The translations under genes and the position numbers were made by a program. The notes under the pieces are model-generated. The model was not told the origin of the DNA. It searched no databases and saw only the letters and a list, made by a program, of their open reading frames with translations. A stretch of 64,000 nucleotides of DNA from Phytophthora hibernalis (Eukaryota; Oomycota; Peronosporomycetes; Peronosporales; Peronosporaceae): contig JAAKBF010000019.1 of NCBI GenBank assembly GCA_012656075.1, positions 62,001-126,000 on the forward strand. Reading direction: 5' to 3'. Shown one piece after another: positions 31,414 to 44,800 of this stretch (position 1 is its first letter; the number at the start of each line of letters is the position of its first letter).

Positions 31414-32779
31414 ATGGCGTCCTGCGGCGAGCCGTCCTGCGCCTCGGACGCGGTGATCTCGTGTCCCAGCGCTTCGGACCTGCAAGTGGACGTATCCAGC
31501 TGCACGCTGGCGCTTCTCGCGGCTTCCGAACTGCCTTCGTCGTCCCAGAATGACGCGTCCAACGTGGCCACCACTGCACTGCACCTCGAGCGCTCGGCCT
31601 CGGAGCTTCTGCTGTGGCTGCAGCGCTCGGACGCGTCGATGGCGGCAGATGACGCGCTCTTCTTCTTCGAGACGCGCCACCCGGAGCTGCTGGATGACCT
31701 GCCGCTGCTCTTCGCGTGGCTCTCGCTCTTCATTGCGCAGCACGCGGACGCCACCAGCGCCGGCGCGTCACTCGTGGCGCGCGCGCGCTGCAGTCTCTGG
31801 ACGCCGATGAAGACGTGGCGGAGGTTGCCGAGCAGTTTGCACTGAAGAGCGCGCTCACGCTACTGTACTGGCGGCACGAGGCCGAGCGCGAGAAGCAGCC
31901 GAGCGACACCGAACGACCGCGCGCTCTGGCCTTCCAGGACGACCTGCAGCTTCTAAACTGGGTGCTGGCCCACAGACAGGTGCAGCTCACGAGGCAGGAC
32001 GTCGTGGACCACGTGCTGCAGCAGTACCCGGTGTTCGCGGCCTCGAAAAGCGCCGCGGCACTCAAAATCTGGACCGCGCGGTTCCTGAAGAAGAACCTCC
32101 CGCATGTGGCAGCTGATGCGGAGAACGTTTTTGCTACGGACGAGACGACGTCAGTGCAGACTCGAGAATTGGACGCGACGGTGGCAAACCCTTTGGTGCT
32201 GCCGAAATCCCCGATGGTGGAAGCGCCCACGGTGGCAGATGCACCACATGGAGGCAAGCGTCGGTCGTGCTCAGGACGCTACATGCTCTTCTCAAATGAG
32301 TTTAAGTTGCACGCAGTAAACCTGCTGGATGAAGGCAAGAGCATCGCCGAGGTGGCCCAAGAGCTGGGACTCAAGAACCCTAACTGCTTGAACTACTGGA
32401 GGAGCATTCGAGACAAACTCGTCACGTCCGAGAGGAAACGTTTCCGCTTGGCAGGAGGAGGACGACCCAGTAGCTGCACGTTCGAGGACGAACTGCTCAC
32501 GTGGGTGAGTGAGCGCCACCAACGTGGCCAAGGTCTGTGCTGCCAATATGTGACGAAGCTGCTGTAGGTCTGATACTAACTACTCTCCATTTCGTTGTCA
32601 TAGGCACCGACGTCAAGTCCGTTCTCGAGTACATGAGGCAGCATCATGCATCCTTCACAGAAGGTAAGAAGGAGCCGACGCTGCGTAAGTGGATTCTGCG
32701 CTTCTTCAAGCGTTGCTGGCGCGCTCCTTCTACGTCAATGGATTCGCAAGACGCCGAGAAGTCCTATATATTTGTCTAG
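31414..32779 (+). CDS. Protein with duplicated psq/CENP-B-type HTH modules
   Basis: From the ATG at 31414 (MASCGEPSCASD), a hydrophobic/acidic N-terminal half is followed by two similar modules. The first spans about 31800-32100 (ADEDVAEVAEQFALKSALTL, LLNWVLAHRQVQLTRQDVV, KIWTARFLKKNL). The second spans about 32280-32720 (NEFKLHAVNLLDEGKSIAEV, LNYWRSIRDKL, ELLTWVSERHQRGQG, TLRKWILRFFKRC). The second begins as a Pipsqueak-type helix-turn-helix and continues like the Tc5/CENP-B HTH used by pogo-type transposases. No DDE catalytic domain follows. An intron of 71 nt (32533-32603) lies inside the second module. One frame change is needed in the GC-alternating stretch near 31785. Likely a DNA-binding protein of transposase origin; target unknown. 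Confidence 0.6.
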
Positions 32780-32875
32780 CTAACATGACCCAAGGTGAGG
32801 ATGGCCGTTTGTGCATAATGTTTGAAAAGGCGGACTCGGCCGCAAATCCATTTTTGATGCGAACGACTCGACTGA

Positions 32876-35800
32876 ATGGAGATGTCAAGTGAGGGATCAA
32901 GCCAACGGCGGCGGTCTAAACCATCTAGTCGATCAGGCGACTTGGGGGTGCCTGCTTCACAGAGTAATGCTCACCTAGGAACGGCGGATGCATCTCTGGT
33001 TGGTCGACTGCAGTTGAATTGGCAGTCTCTCCCAGCCAGAAAAGAAGCGAGGTTGTACACACCTTCGGCCGGGCAGGTACTTCATGGAGAAAATAACAGA
33101 ACTTCAGGTCCTGCCAAAGTGTCGAGCAAAACCGCTTCCTCTCCTTTGAGCATTTGAAGACTGCTGGGATGTCTGCGAGAAAGCTTTCGCAAAGGATTTC
33201 AAGTAACGTTGCTGCTTTTGAGCAGAGTATGTAGATGCTAGTATGAGGAGATCCAACCGAAGAGATACTAATCACTTGTGTCATTCCCTTGTTGTAGAAT
33301 ACGCCGCTGAAGATGTGTTGATGCGGTACGTGCTACACGTCATCCGTACGGGCTCCTCGGTACGACGATCGGACATCCCCCGCGTCAAAAGTGCGTCCCA
33401 TTGTCTCCTTGTAAACTCCTGCTTGGGTTGGCCTGTTCATCTTTGTGCTTTTTTATTGTGAAAGGCACTCAACGAAAAGTTCGACCAGAAGAAGACGTGT
33501 TATACCTCGTGCATTGCGCTGCGCCACCGTGTGGCTTTCGCAATATGTATTGGTTGACCTTCGCGGACGAAGGTACAATCCTGCGGAGTGACCAAGTATC
33601 GTCGCTCGGATACTTCACACTTGGGTCGCGTGGTTTTACACGATTTAAGGGCGGTCAAGGCATTGAATTCTCGGACTTGGCTAACTGGGTGGACGAGAAG
33701 CGCGCCTTCGATCATATGGCCAATATGAAGGGTCTGGAGCGGATCCAGCAAATGATTTTCTTCTTCTCGTGGAAGCGACGGGCTGTTCAGCGAAGACTGC
33801 ATCGCGTTCAAAAGCGACTCGCGTGCAGTCTTTTCACGTGCCACCCTGTTGCTGCACACTTGCTGATCGCAGTGCGAGATGTTTGTGGAGAGATTGAACG
33901 TGAAGCTGGGATTGGATACGTTCAAGGTGGTACGAGCTACTCGTTAGAATGTTTGGTTCGCATTCACCAGGATCGCGCGTGCCGCGAAGACTGCAATCGC
34001 GAAAAGATCCACGGGCTTTGTTTTACGATTGATAATGCTACCCGAGACATCTCACACTACAAAGAAGAATCGACTTACGTTATTACGGATCAGGAAGCTT
34101 TCAGCAAGTCGCTAAGGATCTCCAGCCTTCGCGACAGGATGTTTACCTTCCTACGACTCGTAGATTTTCACGTTGCAGAAGCGGTGTACGAACACATTAC
34201 GATCATTGTGCAGGACCTTCGAACCCAAATGTACGGAAACCCTGCGGAAGAGCAATCACCATCGGTGATGATCAATCGGAATGATGTGCATTCTACATAT
34301 ACTAACCGTAAGGTGGATGAGCGAAGTGGACACTTGTGTGAATCTGTATTGGCTGAAGTCGTATCCAAAACGTCATCTCCTGGTGAATTCCCCAACTCGT
34401 AAATTACAGAGTGTACACCTTTGGAAGCGATACATCCGTGGTCGCATTTCCTGGTTTGTACGTACGCTTATTTGAGGGTGTGGACTTTGGCGGAGACGTC
34501 AGCTCGGCCACAATGAATATTTCCCTACGAAGGTGGAAGTATTGGAGCTGGTGCATACGATCCTTCTGAGATACTGTGTTGCTATGGACGCACTGCCACG
34601 CGTACTGACTGACAAGAACTTTGAGCATGTACTTACCCCGTTCGTGCCCTTGGTTAAAAGAGACTTCGTCGGGGGTATGCTGAAGCCATCGCTTCTCGTG
34701 CTAGATAGCTGCAAACGTGAGCTGTGTGAAATGCGTGCTGCGTTAGAGAAACACTACCGGCGTATTGGAATCCTGCAGCAGGAGCATTTGCGGTGTATTC
34801 GAGCGATTAAGATTGCCGAGAGGGATTCACCCGTTGAGTCAGCCAAAAGAAGAGTCACAACCGACCTCGATGACAGCGAGAAAGTAGACGCTCGACTTCC
34901 AGAACTGCCAGACTTGTCGAACAGCGCAGCAGCATACGAACTGGCACAAAAAACTTGGAATCGATTTGTTCAGTACGCAGACTCTGCGGCTCCGGTGCTT
35001 CAAGTAGGATATTTGTTATTAGATCAGCGCTCATTTGTCAAGAAGCTGCGTGTGCACGTTTCAAAGCGAGTGGCAGAACTGGACAACGATCTTCCTTCGA
35101 TCTACCAGCAGTTCTTGATGGGCCTTTTGGAGGACGTGGATGGACGCATTGAACAAGTTACCAAGATCCCCACGAATCTTGCAGAAGCCAACATTTGGTT
35201 GACACAGGTCACCTCGATGATGACGACACACCCATTCCGACAGCGGCTGAACACGAAGATTGCCAACCTCGCCCGCCTTCGAGCTCTCATCAAGGAGCGT
35301 GGACTGATCTCGTTTGATCTTGAGGTACAAGATACAACTCGGAAGCTAGAGCTAACGTGGGAGTCTGTCATTGATACATTGTTCATGTGCTTGGCCCGAG
35401 TGGAAGAACGCGGTAGCGAACATCGCCGAAGTGTTCAAGACGTGATTACTAAAGTTGATGAGTACATCAATGGTCAATTGCAGCTCATTCTTACAACATT
35501 TGAGGAGCTCCCATCAGGCTGTGAAGAAGACAACTTCAGCAGTGGCACCGCTATGGAGGATGATGACTCCAAGAGGGAAGGAATGGTGCAGCAGCTCGAA
35601 GACTTGGTAGCAATGGATCTCGAACGAAAGAATGTAGTCCAGCAGTTCGAGGAGTATGACCGCGAGCATCGTGCGATAACAGACATGCCACAACGAACAG
35701 TATGGACACCTTCAAGCTCGGAGAATGCTTCAGCCACGACTTTAACGGACAAGCTTCCGAGCGAGTTGCTGTTGTTGTACATCATTACGTCACTGGAGCT

Positions 35801-38800
35801 CCGTGAATGGTACGACTCCTGGAAGAAGCTGCGCGATAAGTGGCTGGGGTCTCCACTCACAGGTGTGCATCCTGGAACAATGATCAACCGTATCAAGCAA
35901 TTCCGCCGTCGATTAGGGCAGGCATCTTCCCGGCTGACGCGATTGTCTTCCGCCCTTCTGCAGACGCTCCCATTGGAATCGTCTGCCCAACACCAACACT
36001 ACAGTCAGGGCCATGAAGATGAAGACCGAAAGACGTACCCTACTTTCACAAGGAAGGATTTCGAGATCATGCGAATATTTGATGAAAGCATCGAAGAAAT
36101 GCTAAATTGCAACCGCGTTTTTCAGGCAATCAGTGGTGGGGCTTTTTCGGAAGCGCGCTGGGCAGCTATGCACCAACTTCTGAACGTTCAATCGGGATCG
36201 ATTGGTGTAGGTGGATTAACGCTCCGCGCGATGAAGCAGAAATGTGGTGCCAGGCAGATCGAGGAATTTCTTGAAGTATGTGATGAATGTATCGTGGAAG
36301 CTAAATTTCACATAAAGATGGAGCAGGCTCGACAGCGGCTTGCACGAATCGAAGTCCGGGTAGAGGAAACGAACTATAGTGTGCGATGTGAAGGTTTACC
36401 AGAAGCGTTGGCTCAACTAGATGATATTGCTGTGGACCTGAAACTTTGTCTCTTCGGACAAAACCCGGAACTGCAGATATGCCTAGAGTTACGCAATGAG
36501 CTGGAACGCAAAGTATCGGTGTGCAAACATATCCTGGCATACCAGAAAGATTGGCGGCTGAGGTGCGAAGCGACTAAATTGCACGAGGTCGACGAATTCT
36601 TCTCCAAGCGCTTCAGCGGTGGCGGTGGTGATGACATTGGTATCCCTCGACTCCGCAAATCGCAACAAAAACGGGGTTGAAACAGGAACAGACCGTGTGG
36701 AAAACGTTCCTAGATACCAGCCATGCTTGGAGTGATCGGCTTCGACGACTATTCTTCGTGTTCCCTCGCCGTTTGCAAGCGGAGCAGGGGAAACGAATCG
36801 AATCATATCTCTAGGAACGAAAGCAACAGCTCCATCTGAATCGGCTCCTCCCCTGAGTCGACGAATGAGTATTGCTACCAAATCAATGGGATGCACGCTA
36901 GACGATGTCATGAAGAACTTCGAAGGCTTTGATTTTGAAGCCACTTTTTCTGCGTGCGAGCGAGGTATGGAACTGATTCATACATATATCGCTTCGTTGC
37001 GAGAGAAAACCCCTCGAATGTACTGCCTTGATGAAGAAATGATGCTTCGTTTACTGCTGCGAGACTCCGATATCCAGCAGCTTCATCAATCGCTGGCCAT
37101 TTGTTTCCCTCGTGTTCATCGATTCGCAATATCTCGAGCAGCTAACCGAATTGGGTCTACTTTTGAGACCTTTGAACAGGAATCAGCACCTCTCCTTGCT
37201 ACGCGGGCTAGCAAGACTGATGGCACAATTGTGATAGTGGGGTTAGAGGGGGTGCAAGATGATTTCGCTGAATCACAAAAGTGTGTCCGTTTTCGTCTTC
37301 CTGTAGCCAAAATCGGGCGTGTCAAGTTTTGGTTCACTCGATTGGAGGAAGAAATGTCGTCTATGGTGCTATCTGACCTGAAGCGGGCATTGGAATGGGC
37401 CTCACATGACTATAGCAGCCCAGCTTTTATCGAATACGACTCGCTGCTACCTCAATCAATATTTACCGCTTTTGGGCTTCGATTCACGTTTGAAATGAAC
37501 CGCGCGCTTCGCGAAATCGAGATTCCGGCGAAACTGCACCAATTGCAATTAATGATCAACGAGAGACTGGAAGGTCTTGTATCAAAGCGTCGCACTGACA
37601 AGGCTACATCTTCCTCGATACGTCTTGAGAACATTATCTTTCTCAGTGTCATGCAATCTGATATAGTACGTCATGTTAGTGAATTGTCCGAGCAAGGTCG
37701 AGATGAAGACTCTTTGTTTTTCTGGAGCACGCAATTTCAGACCCGAGTTTATGTGGAGACCATTTTGCCGCCCGGTACGGTGATCCAACCAAGTCCAGGC
37801 AAACATAACAGAGTGGAACGAAGCGAGCTACTACCTACCAGCTCTGATTCGATGAAGATTCCTGAGTCCAACCATAGTGGGCAATCAGTAAGTATGTCCG
37901 TGTTCTGCCAGGTCGCCCACCTACAGTTACCGTTAGGCCAAGAGTTTGTTGGCTGGGAAAGGCTCGCAATTTTATCACCATTTACTCAACGTTGCTCGTA
38001 TGCGCTGTTCAGTGCGCTGAAAATGCATCACACTGCCTTGGTTGTGCCATATAGTGCGAACCAACGAGGAACAGATCCCACATCCTTGATTTGGGGCATT
38101 GGACAACTGCTGATGAGACCGTGCATCGAGTTTTCATGCAATTCAAGCGCGGGCGTCACAACTATTCTCAACCTGGGCAACCTAATCAGCGCCGTATCGA
38201 GACTCAATGGGTTTCTCGTAATACGTCATCTACTGCAACTTTCAGCTGCGCTAATCGGTTCTGTACAGCAACGGATGCTACAACACTTTCATCACGTGAA
38301 TACCGTTGGAAGTCACGGCCTCTACCATCAGCAAGCGGTGACAAATTCTCTTGTGCTCCCCGCCAGCACGGAGGATTACACTATGGAGCTAGTGCAATTT
38401 TCCTGCCTTTGACTTCTGCTGAGGACTTGCACCGTAGCGGGCTGACTCAGTCGATACGAACCAAGTTTCGTGCTGTTGCAGTGACTCGGCCTGTCATCCA
38501 GTACATCGTCCAGTGTTTCCTCATTACTGACGGGTACACCCTTCAGCAGATACAGGAACTCAATGTGGTTCAGGCTTTCGAAGCGGTTGATGCTTTGGAA
38601 ATCGGACCTGTACTTGTCCCGCGAGTAGTTCAAGAATCTCGACGTTTGCGCGCGTTTTATCGCGTTGTATGGGATCCACATCCGCTGACTACAGGCGGAA
38701 ACGCGCTGAAAACTGGACGTATGGAGATATGTGAAGGACAGTGCATCTTCCGCCAAGCTTTCATCGCTACGATCAACATTTTGTCGCTGAAAGAACAAGC

Positions 38801-41800
38801 CTCGGATACGATTTGCCAGCATGCAAACTTGTTGTTGATGAGAGTATTCCCTCTTTCCGAGGGCGGGAAATTAGTGACAAAGGCTAAAGGGTGAAGAAGC
38901 TGTCGCTGCTGCAGTGACAATGTATCTTGAAAGTGTACACGGCCTTTCTGCTGCTTTCAAGCAGTTCGAGCTAGTGATGGAGCTTTGGAGAGCCTTACAG
39001 ACGTTTCCAGCAGCATTGGTGTGCGGACCTCCTGGTTGCGGCAAATCGACATGTATCACAGCGCTGCATCGCGCGCTTGTAGCTTTAGAACTCAGCGAAC
39101 GCAGTCAGGAAAACGAAGAAGGGGGTGGAAGAAACACTCAAAGTAAGCCGCAGTCGTCGTTATCGCAGCTCGTCATCCTTAACCCACAGCTGTTGACTCT
39201 AGAGCAGTTCTACAACAGCATTGCGGCTGCGTGTGGTGGTGAACACACAAGAAAGGCGGCGGGATCGAATGCTTTGAAGTGGATTCTGGTGGATGGAGAA
39301 GTCGATGGTGCAGTGCTTGACCGACTGCTTGAGGGTGAAAATCGAGCGTGCAGCTCCGCCTCAACCCTTCCGTCCTCCTCCATTTTGTATCGAGGTCAAC
39401 GATCGTCCGTCCTATCTGGAGACTGCACGGACCCAGATAGCAGCCCTCGGCTACTTTTTGAAGTCACGAGTGTTGTCAGTTTGTCTCCTTCAGCACTCGC
39501 GAAGTGTTGGGCCCTGCATGTTCCTTCGCATTGCATTGGTGTTGCAAGTATCATTGGTGCATGGCAAACTCGATGGCAAAACCAGCTAGTGTTTTCGCCA
39601 GAATCACGAGGAGCTGGGGCTATGGTAATCGTCTTCAAAGCCGTTGACGTGCTAATCTCCAGTATATGTGTGCAATTCGCCGTCGAGGAAGCAACAGGCT
39701 ATCCGATCGGAGAGGAATTGGAGAGAGCAAGCGTTAGACTGGGCTGTCTCTCGTTGAACCATATTACACTGACAGCTTTGAAGTTGGTAACCCTTTGCTG
39801 CTTTCGCAACAAATCACTGTTGCAAGAGCTTTCCTACCTACGCCTCGTGGAGCTCGTGGCGTTTTCTGTGCTTTGGGGCTTCGCAGGGCACCTAGCGGAT
39901 CCATTTAAGCACAAACTGGAAAGCTATGTGCGAGTAAAGAGCAAAGAGTACAGCGAAACGAAACATTTGACTGAGCTGCCGCGTGGTCTTATGGATGCCA
40001 ATCACTTCGAAGATGTCTGGAGCGAGCTTCAACCGGGGATCGTGTCTCAGTTAAGTCTTCAGCCGACAAACGACTTGAATCGTGGAACAAAACCCGAGAC
40101 TAAAATGCAGAGCGCATTCGACGCGCTGAGCGGACAGGTTTTGGTGTTAATACCGGCGGCGATATCACTGATACGTATCTGCACGGTATTACTGCATACT
40201 TCGCACTCATTCTTGCTAATCGGGCCAGCTGCAAGCGGTAAAACTTCACTTCTACGTTGGATAAAACACCGCAATAACGAGACTGAAATTGCTGGAATGA
40301 AAATCGAGACTTCACTAGACGAGCGACATGTGCACGGTATTCTTGATTGGATGGGTATGCCTGCTGCTTGGTTTCAACCGTTGAGTGAACGAAATAGTGC
40401 TGCAGATTCTCGAGCAAAATTGAGAGAAGAAGCGGAGCTCTTCGCAGGGCGAGCGAAACACTCATTTATTTTTCTGGATGATCTTGATGCGAGTGGGACG
40501 AGCGCTAATACGACGCAAGTTGAGTTTGTTCGTACGATGCTGGACCACCGATTGGGTTACAACACTAAAAAGGCTGGATTTCAGATTGTGGAGAAACAGG
40601 TTGGAGCAAGCATGCGCCTAAATGACTCGGAACCTGTCCAAAATCTTTCGCCTATGCTAGCACGCTTCTTGCGCCACTTTTCCGTTTTCAGGATGCCAAC
40701 GTACTCACATAAAGAGTTGTTGAGTGTTTTCCGAGTCAAGTATCAGCAGCATTTCAAAGTGGAAGTCTCGCGTGTGAACACTGAACGTCGACTTTCAGCA
40801 AAAGGAACCATGGGTGGCAGTGGTCAGCAACTTACTCTAGAAGATGTCATTCTTCGCGCTAGTATTGATCTTGCTGTGGAATTGGCGAGTTTCCAACAGC
40901 TAGGGAATGCGGACCATCCGTGTCTCTTTTTGTTTAACCTTCATCATGTGGATATGTTGTTAGAACGGACACTCGTCTTCGCGTCGAGTGTCTCTGCTTC
41001 CAGGAAATGTGACTCGAACCAAATCACTGCAGGCGAAGGCACAACACTAGTAATGCTCGGCAAGGCACATCAAAGCTGGTTTAGCGAGCTTCAGAATATT
41101 TTCTTTCAAATTGCCCCGCAGAGAGCTCACCTACTGGTTTACTCGCAGCCAAAACAAGTGAACCAGTTGAAGACCGTCAGGACAAGCGAGTGCTTGTAAG
41201 CAATGGAGATGACACGCAGAAGAAAATGTCGTTGTTGTTGCGCCGCTTAAGCGAGAAGTACTTCAGCGTAGCATTACGTGGGAGTGGCGGTCACAATATT
41301 TCGATTTCAGTTGAGGCACTCCACTTCTTGATTAAGTTAGCTGAACGCCATGTGCAGGCTCCACTTCTGCAGCCCCGTTTAGCTCAGCTACGTGAATTGT
41401 TGAATGAACACATGACGGCGGCTAATGGAATATCACGACGCTCTTCTGACCAAGCCCGAGGGGCTTCTAGCGCGAACAACGGGGCCCCTTCACCAGTTGA
41501 GCTAGTATCTGGTGTGTTGTTGGAAATTGCAGCAGCATCTTCCAGATTTTACAGCAAGTCGAATCGACCCTACTCTTCCGGGCAACTACCCGCCGTTGAA
41601 ATGAAGCTCTTGCTCAGTAGCTCGTGGTGCCTCACGCAAGCGACCCATCTTGTCCACGCGTTGAGTCAACAACAAATGGTGGTTGTATCCTCGGCGCCAG
41701 AATGTAGCAAATTACTGTCGGACAGATTGCTGCGTTTCGCGTGTGATCTTCACGATTTTAAAGTCCACCTTGTTGAAGTGCAAGATGATAATGTTGAACT

Positions 41801-44800
41801 GATGGCCGAGCAGCACAAGAATGTACTCCGCATTGTTTTAGGCGCTGCTGGGGTTCGCCAAGAGCGAGTGGCGCTATGGGTCCGTCAACACCAGCTTGTT
41901 CTCAAGACCAACGTTTGCAATCCTGATACGAAGTGCCTTGCTAATATCCTTCAGGAACTTTGTTTGGGGAGTTTCCATCTCTCGCACTACTTCCAGGTGG
42001 TGAAGAACTACGTCAAGAACTGCTACTGAGCTGTATTCAATCCCGGAAACAGCTTGAAATGGTGACAGAGGCCGAAATCATGTTCGAGTTCCAGCAGCGC
42101 TTACGCGATAACTTTCGCCTATGTATTTTCGAGGAAAGCGGTGAATCTGGACATGAAGCCGAGGCCAGAAAGACTTCGCTCGGGCAAGTCTTATCGTTAA
42201 TTGGGTGGATGAAAACTCGTCCATCGTGCCACTGGAGGCGACTCAACTTCTCGGAGTTCGACCTACAGCACGTGATCCCGGAAATGGCAAAAGCTGCGTT
42301 AGCGTCCCCGGCACTCTGTGGTGTGGCGTGGGACCTGCAGCAAATAGCCAAGTATACCGTACTCTGCCATAAAGTCCATATGCATATGATGACCGCGTCT
42401 TCAGTGGCTGTGGAGCCAGCATCTCAACTAAACTACTTCCTGTCGTTTCTAACGAACGTAACAGTGTCGTATGGTGCGAAGCTACACTGCCGCCAACAGA
42501 GAATGAAGCACCTGGAGACTGCGTTGGAGACTCTGGTATTTGCGAGAGATAAAGTAGTGCCTACCCTGAAGCGTATGCAACAAACGTTTGAGCTGCAGTC
42601 CACACACAATGATAGTGAGCTGGAAGTCATTATTCGCGAGCTAGAGCTTGAAAAGAAGCACAGCTCGACTTTTCAGCCGATAGAGGAAAACCTTCCTCCG
42701 GAGCAAGAAGAAGCCCGATGGGCTTTGCACAGTCGATATGAAGAACTCATGTTGACGAACAGCGAAACACAACTCCGACTTGACGATGTATCGAGGTATC
42801 TTGCGGAATGGTGTCACGTGGCTGATCGAATCGGTGAGCTTTCTGCAAAATGGACTCGTAAGCTGGATCAAGAGAAGTCCAAAACAGAGCAAAACATACT
42901 AGCAGCCGTGATATATGCTAGTGCTCAGCGTGCGTACACACACGTTACCGCGTTGCCAGGAGAAAAACGCATGGCTTGCATACAACTTCTTCACAACGTG
43001 ATTATTGAAAACTTCAATATTGACAGTAGCTCCCCAATCAAGGTGCTGGCCGATGCTCACACTGATGCCGACTCGACCGATGCAAGTGCTGAAATCACGA
43101 AATTGATATGGATATCACGATTTCCATTCCTCGACAACCCCAATATCTACCGTGATATCAGGCTAGTTGACGATATGTGCGATCGTGTCCCAGTTGTCGT
43201 CGATCCATCGGGAGTTATGCAGCGATTTTTGGTGCACGTCTTTTCCGGACATACTGTCTTCTCTACCTTTCCTGGCTGCGGTACTACTGGTGAGGTCGAG
43301 AGGGATTATCCAAGCACTTCGAAAGAGTCAATGATAATTTCGTGTGATGACCCGAAATTTGAGTCTCAACTACATGATGCACAGCGCTTAAAGGTGCCAA
43401 TTTTGCTGGTGAATTTTCGCAGCGCTGACAATGATTTGCTGAGTCGACTACAACCCTTTCTTGACCACAACCGGCTTTCTCACGCTCCACCGCGTCGACC
43501 GATGCTGCGTGAGCTGACCATGAAGTATTATGAAAACCAGCGAAAGCAAAACAAAAACGAACCTCAGTCACCGGCTCTGCGATAGCAGCCATGCCTTCGT
43601 TAGTACAAACGGCTGGTACTGTCGGTGGTGGTGTAGCATTAAAGTTTCGTCGTGCTACGAAAGCCCGCTTGACAGTTAAAAACAAAATGGTGATAGCAGA
43701 TGCTGCAGCCGTTGCTGCTACAGTCGCTGCAAACTTAACCTTAAAACCAATGGGCAACGACCTCGGAAATTTTCCCGAGCGTCGCGCTGCCCGAGCTAGT
43801 AACGGAGCAAATAATGGGAGCATCTCGAGTTCACGTTGCTTCCAGATATATGCTGTGACTGCGACACCAGTTTCTTTGCAACTTCAGCATGATCTTGCGT
43901 CTCAGTTTGCACACTTCGCAATGTCGCTACCTGAGGCGGAACTGAATTCTATGCTCCAGACATCGCGTGTTGGAAAATGCCAGCCCAAACTTCTTCAAGA
44001 GCTTCGTGGCGAACAAATCAGGTTGACTGACTGCTGGGTGAAAATGATTCAGCGCCGTGATCGACTCTGCCAGCAGTTTGAAGGACAGAAGCCAGCTAAC
44101 GTTCGTGACGAGTCTCCATTTGCCTCTCGGATTACAAGTACGACCATCACTATTCAACTTCTAGAGCGGTATAGTGAGCTTGCGACTCAGCTCTCTAATG
44201 AGCACCAAGCTGAACTCGTTGCGGACTCCCGAGAGAAAAGTCTTCGCGAAAAGTATGCGGAGCTTACACATGCCATCAAAATCTTTGCTCCAATGGCTAC
44301 CCGATTGGTTGGTGTCACTCGGTGCTTGACAGCGATGTCATCGTTGAGTATTGGAAATCGAACTTCACCGTTTTATCTGCAAAATGTTTGCTACGTGGAA
44401 ATGGCAGTATCCCAGCAGATAGACGTACAAGGTGGTGGTGGCGTGCAGCTATCAGCCACTAGTATGAGTGCTATAATGTCGCGTGTTGCGGCTGGATTCG
44501 TTTCAGTTCGCATCGCCACGTCTTCAGCTCGTTGGATTCGTTGCAGCAACAAGTTCAAAGGATAAGGTTTACCACGAACGATGGGCTGCCCTTGGCGGCT
44601 TGGATTGAAGCTGTAGTATGGCTAGTCGCCAGCAGCGTACGTAGAAGAGAGTTGAACGACGCAGCTTCACTTGATTTCGATACCAGCGCTGAAATACGGC
44701 AAGGGATTGAGATGCTCCCGGGTCATCGAAAGTCATTGAGGTGGCCAGATGAGGCTGGTACGTCACTTGTGGAGCGCTTACGACGTCGAGTTAAATTGTG

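Noticed and set aside
32689..32892. 67-codon frame after the psq-HTH gene
   Set aside because: It begins in the middle of an exon that reads well in another frame, and its end overlaps the start codon of the dynein-like gene.
36489..36944. 151-codon minus-strand frame inside the dynein-like gene
   Set aside because: It is antisense to a frame-switch zone of the dynein-like gene, whose plus-strand translation fits dynein linker sequence.
38091..38400. Alternative plus-strand frame across the AAA1 part of the dynein-like gene (MGHWTTADETVHRV...)
   Set aside because: The other frame aligns with AAA1 spacing on both sides of the missing P-loop. This one becomes dynein-like only after the frame change at about 38400.
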